Part shown: one piece after another, positions 61,297 through 64,000 of the stretch | How the letters are laid out: each line of letters opens with the position of its first letter | Position numbering within the stretch: position 1 is the first letter of the stretch | NCBI GenBank assembly: GCA_029243025.1 | Contig: JAQWSU010000029.1 | Location: forward strand, 1 to 64,000 | Origin: Pirellulaceae bacterium | Lineage (GTDB): Bacteria > Planctomycetota > Planctomycetia > Pirellulales > Pirellulaceae | Reading direction: 5' to 3' | DNA: 64,000 nt | Translations under genes and position numbers: made by a program | Notes under the pieces: model-generated | What the model was told of the DNA's origin: nothing | Database searches by the model: none | What the model saw: the letters and a program-made list of their open reading frames with translations, nothing else

Positions 61297-63513
61297 ATGA
61301 AGAACTTCGTCGCTTTGCTGCTTTCGTTGCTCTGGATTTCCGGGGTGTTCGCTCAAGATGACGGCTTCGTTCCCGATGCCGAGATGGAGCCGATGATGCG
61401 AGGACCGGTTCACGAAGCATTTGCAGAGCCGATTCCATTGGCACCCGAAAGCAGGATGATCGTTCCCAAGGCACCGCCTCCTCGCGTCGAAGAAGTGGCT
61501 CCGACGAATCCTCCCGCGGGCGACGATGTGCAGTGGGTGTCCGGTTATTGGGCTTGGGATGATGATCGTCAGGACTACCTGTGGGTCAGTGGTGTTTGGC
61601 GTCGGACACCGGTTGGCCGCGAGTGGATTTCCGGCGAGTGGCAAGCTTCCGATCAGGGATATCGTTGGATTCCAGGACGTTGGTCGGCAGCAAAAAATGA
61701 CGTCGCCAATGAAGTTTTGCCTGTTCCGCCGGAATCATTGGAAGAAGGGCCGACGAGCGAGCCGCTTTCGGAAGATCAATTTTGGGTGCCCGGAAACTGG
61801 CGATATAAGGGAAATCGGTATGTTTGGCGTCCCGGATTTTGGACCGGATGTCACGAAAATTGGGTGTGGGTTCCTGACTATTACGTGGCCATTGGCTCAG
61901 GTTGTCGGTACGTCTCAGGATACTGGGATTATGGCTGGGATCAGCGGGGCACATTATACGCGCCTTGTTATTTCACCCATTATCGCGCTGGTATGCGCTA
62001 CCGTCCGAGCTTAGTCGTGGATTGTGCTGGAGCCTTTACGCATCTCTGGGTGCGTCCCGGTTATTGCCACTATTATTTTGGCGACTACTACGATGACCTT
62101 TACACAACACGAGGATTCCAACCGTGGTATCGCTACCATTCTCATCACCGTCGAGCCTATGACCCGCTCTATGTGCACTATCGATGGAAGTACGGCCGTC
62201 ATCAAATCGGTCTTCATCGCTCCTTGCACGATCGACACGCTTTGTATCGCCACCACAAAGATCGTCGACCTGCTCACAAGTATCATGAGAAATCTCATGG
62301 TGGGCGTTCGCGACATTCGGATTTGGTACATCGTTCTAGAGACTTGAGACGCGGCGAAGAGCATCGGAATCGAATACGTGGTGATGTGTTGCAGTTGCGT
62401 TCTCAGTCGAACTCCAAAGCGTTAGCTCGCAGTCGAACCCAACAGGGTCGATCGAGATCCGAAAACGAACGCGCCAAAGATCGTTTGACAAATAGATCGA
62501 ATCGCGTCGCCGGTTCGAGCGAATCTCAGACCAATCGAGGTGCAGGTACCAACCCCTCGAATCGGGATCTTTCTCTGTTAAGACAGCAGCGGTTAAAACA
62601 ACAGGCTAATGCCGACGGTTCCCGTCGTCGGGGAGCTGGTCGTGGGAATCAATTATCGAATTCTCAAGAGAGAGGCCGGCGATCAGAGAAAGCTGATTTG
62701 GGGTCGAAAAAGAATCCACGAAACCGTACCGCAGGAGCGATCGAAAATCGAATCCCCTCCGTGCAACGGCGGAACGGTAACTCCGAACGCGTAACAACTC
62801 TGAAAAATCCGATCGGTCGTGAAACGACAGGAGAACGTCGACAGTCCAACGGTAGTCGTCGTCAAGAGACGGCAAAGGGATCATCTGACGCGGTTCGGAA
62901 TCGCGGTTCGGTATCGAGTCAGGCTCGCTCTGCGTCTTCGGAGCGGACGGTCGATTTGCCTTTCCGAGGATTTCAAGATTTGCCAAGTCGCAATTCCCCC
63001 AAGGGTAATGCGACGCCGGACGCGACGATGGCCAGATCGCCTGATTCGCAAGCAGACTCGTCACGGTCCGAGTCGAATGTTTCCCCAAGTCGTCGCGGTC
63101 GCACGGTGTCAGGCGCTCCGAATGTATCGCGGACTTCGCCGGGATCAGGAAAGTCGAGTCGATCACGGTCCGAGTCGAATGTCTCCCCAAGTGGTCGCGG
63201 TCGCACGGTGTCAGGCGCTCCGAATATATCGCGGACTTCGCCGGGATCAGGAAAGTCGAGTCGATCGCGGTCCGAGTCGAATGTCTCCCGAAGTGGTCGC
63301 GGTCGCACGGTGTCAGGCGCTCCGAATGCATCGCGAAGCAGCAGTCCCTCAAGGAGGAGGAGTCCCAGTGTTTCTCGGAGTCCCAGTGTTTCTCGGAGTC
63401 CCAGCCCATCACGCGGAGGGCGTGCCAATTCAATGTCCCGATCCTCAGGCCGAGCGGGCGGCGGTTCGATTGGCCGCTCTGGCATGACGACACGTAGGGG
63501 GCGCGATCGATAG
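61297..63513 (+). CDS. Secreted WXXGXW-repeat protein with Ser/Arg-rich repeat tail
   Basis: The ATG at 61297 gives 738 residues with a signal peptide (KNFVALLLSLLWISGVFAQ). A GTG at 61282 would add five residues. Residues ~75-230 carry repeated aromatic units of the WXXGXW type: WVSGYWAWDDD, WVSGVWRR, WISGEWQ, WIPGRWS, WVPGNWRYKGNRYVWRPGFW. A Tyr/His-rich stretch follows (~245-350). The second half is highly basic and low complexity. It ends in a 34-residue tandem repeat (unit starting SRSESNVSP) encoded by a 102-bp DNA repeat, then SPSVSR units. The protein looks periplasmic or envelope-bound; the basic tail could bind acidic polymer. Function unknown. Confidence 0.8.
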   Translation: MKNFVALLLSLLWISGVFAQDDGFVPDAEMEPMMRGPVHEAFAEPIPLAPESRMIVPKAPPPRVEEVAPTNPPAGDDVQWVSGYWAWDDDRQDYLWVSGVWRRTPVGREWISGEWQASDQGYRWIPGRWSAAKNDVANEVLPVPPESLEEGPTSEPLSEDQFWVPGNWRYKGNRYVWRPGFWTGCHENWVWVPDYYVAIGSGCRYVSGYWDYGWDQRGTLYAPCYFTHYRAGMRYRPSLVVDCAGAFTHLWVRPGYCHYYFGDYYDDLYTTRGFQPWYRYHSHHRRAYDPLYVHYRWKYGRHQIGLHRSLHDRHALYRHHKDRRPAHKYHEKSHGGRSRHSDLVHRSRDLRRGEEHRNRIRGDVLQLRSQSNSKALARSRTQQGRSRSENERAKDRLTNRSNRVAGSSESQTNRGAGTNPSNRDLSLLRQQRLKQQANADGSRRRGAGRGNQLSNSQERGRRSEKADLGSKKNPRNRTAGAIENRIPSVQRRNGNSERVTTLKNPIGRETTGERRQSNGSRRQETAKGSSDAVRNRGSVSSQARSASSERTVDLPFRGFQDLPSRNSPKGNATPDATMARSPDSQADSSRSESNVSPSRRGRTVSGAPNVSRTSPGSGKSSRSRSESNVSPSGRGRTVSGAPNISRTSPGSGKSSRSRSESNVSRSGRGRTVSGAPNASRSSSPSRRRSPSVSRSPSVSRSPSPSRGGRANSMSRSSGRAGGGSIGRSGMTTRRGRDR
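63061..63341 (+). repeat. 102-bp coding tandem repeat
   Basis: Copies begin at 63061, 63163 and 63265. The first two are nearly identical; the third breaks off after about 75 bp. The period is 34 codons, so the frame is kept. An 18-bp sub-repeat (AGTCCCAGTGTTTCTCGG) follows at ~63361-63400. Confidence 0.9.
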
Positions 63514-63533
63514 GGCGAGTTGGTTTTGCGGAT

Positions 63534-64000
63534 TTAGTGTTGGCTGAGCCACTCCGCGTACCCCATCGAATTTTCCAGGTTGAATGGTTGCTGCCTTCCG
63601 CCAGCCTGTTCCACAAATCGCATGACGGTGAACAGATTACTTTCGAGTTGATCGACGTTTCCCACGGCTTCTAGCCCCACGGTCCAAAAGATACCTCGTG
63701 GAACCGTGAGTCGAGTTAACTCGAATTCGCAGCCATTTTCGGGTCTTGTTGGGCTGTGATGAATGTCTTGCTGATCATCGACACGGAATCGGCGTAAGTT
63801 TCGTTGTTTCCCGACCTTTACCCAGCCGGCGCGGCCGAGATCGTCGATCGTGAGTCTGTCTTCCGAGGGGAATTGCAGGCTCCATTTTTTGTAGGATTCC
63901 AGTCTTCCCATTAGCTTGCCCGATTGTTGAACTGAACCTGCGTGGCAGCGGATTTTGGTTTCAAGTTTGCCTTCACGAAGCTTGATTCCGCAATCGGCGT
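63534..64000 (-). CDS. CYTH-like domain protein, 5' end outside the window
   Basis: The frame is open from the stop at 63534 to the right edge, so the gene is cut. An internal ATG at 63911 is probably not the start, because good coding sequence continues ahead of it (DCGIKLREGKLETKIR). That segment, with WSLQF, CEFELTRL and FWTVGLEAVG further on, has the alternating charged-strand look of CYTH/triphosphate-tunnel proteins. The N-terminal ExExK motif that would settle it lies outside the window. It converges with the WXXGXW gene, 20 nt apart. Confidence 0.6.
   Translation of the reverse strand, partial: ADCGIKLREGKLETKIRCHAGSVQQSGKLMGRLESYKKWSLQFPSEDRLTIDDLGRAGWVKVGKQRNLRRFRVDDQQDIHHSPTRPENGCEFELTRLTVPRGIFWTVGLEAVGNVDQLESNLFTVMRFVEQAGGRQQPFNLENSMGYAEWLSQH

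Noticed and set aside
63061-63341. Repeat array that could be mistaken for CRISPR
   Set aside because: The 102-bp units are contiguous with no spacers and keep a protein frame.
62606-63616. 336-residue minus-strand frame opposite the Ser/Arg repeat
   Set aside because: It owes its length to the repetitive, stop-poor DNA of the plus-strand repeat gene; no family features are visible.

Overview
The window reads as a piece of a marine planctomycete chromosome, most likely from the Pirellula/Rhodopirellula side. The signs are tetrahydromethanopterin-linked C1 genes (fhcA, fhcC) in a bacterium, two BBP7-type outer-membrane barrels, very large secreted proteins that open with a positively charged stretch and an LEPR-like box and carry paired dockerin-type repeats, and start codons that mostly lack a strong Shine-Dalgarno. 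I see no rRNA, tRNA, CRISPR array, insertion sequence or phage gene.

Layout. 1-8.2 kb: a hexanucleotide microsatellite, fhcA, convergent mobA, a secreted EF-hand protein, fhcC, and an ABC exporter pair whose permease carries a propeller-like domain. 8.3-13.0 kb (minus): a tight operon of a lidless Hsp70, moeA and a moeA fused to a periplasmic-binding-protein-like domain, with 4-nt and 11-nt overlaps. 13.5-25.2 kb: secreted proteins, including a 1825-residue protein containing both a thioredoxin-like (WCGHC) and a cyclophilin-like domain, a metalloprotease-like protein, a CAP-domain protein and a BBP7 barrel. 25.5-26.2 kb: a metallophosphoesterase. 26.2-36.1 kb (minus): a six-gene sugar-oxidation cluster (Zn-alcohol dehydrogenase, TIM-barrel epimerase, UxaE, FucU/RbsD mutarotase, L-galactose/L-fucose dehydrogenase-like aldo-keto reductase, lactonase-type amidohydrolase), followed by a five-haem PA14 cytochrome and a glucose/sorbosone dehydrogenase-like protein. 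36.5-60.9 kb: three more LEPR/dockerin giants (1338, 4650 and 1154 residues), with a second BBP7 barrel between the first two. 61-64 kb: a WXXGXW-repeat protein with a Ser/Arg repeat tail, and a CYTH-like gene cut by the window edge.

How the parts fit. Six secreted proteins share an N-terminal LEPR-type box and a pair of dockerin-type calcium repeats. Three of them also carry, in five copies, a ~150-residue beta-rich module that looks cohesin-like. Together with the Trx/cyclophilin protein, three metalloprotease-like proteins and two barrels, this could be an extracellular or envelope assembly system. The 4650-residue gene is preceded by a near-perfect sigma-54 promoter. The sugar cluster fits a phosphorylation-free route from L-galactose (or L-fucose) through L-galactonate and D-tagaturonate to D-fructuronate, sensible for an organism living on algal polysaccharide. 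The C1 and molybdenum-cofactor genes at the left are ordinary planctomycete housekeeping, but their closeness is worth noting.
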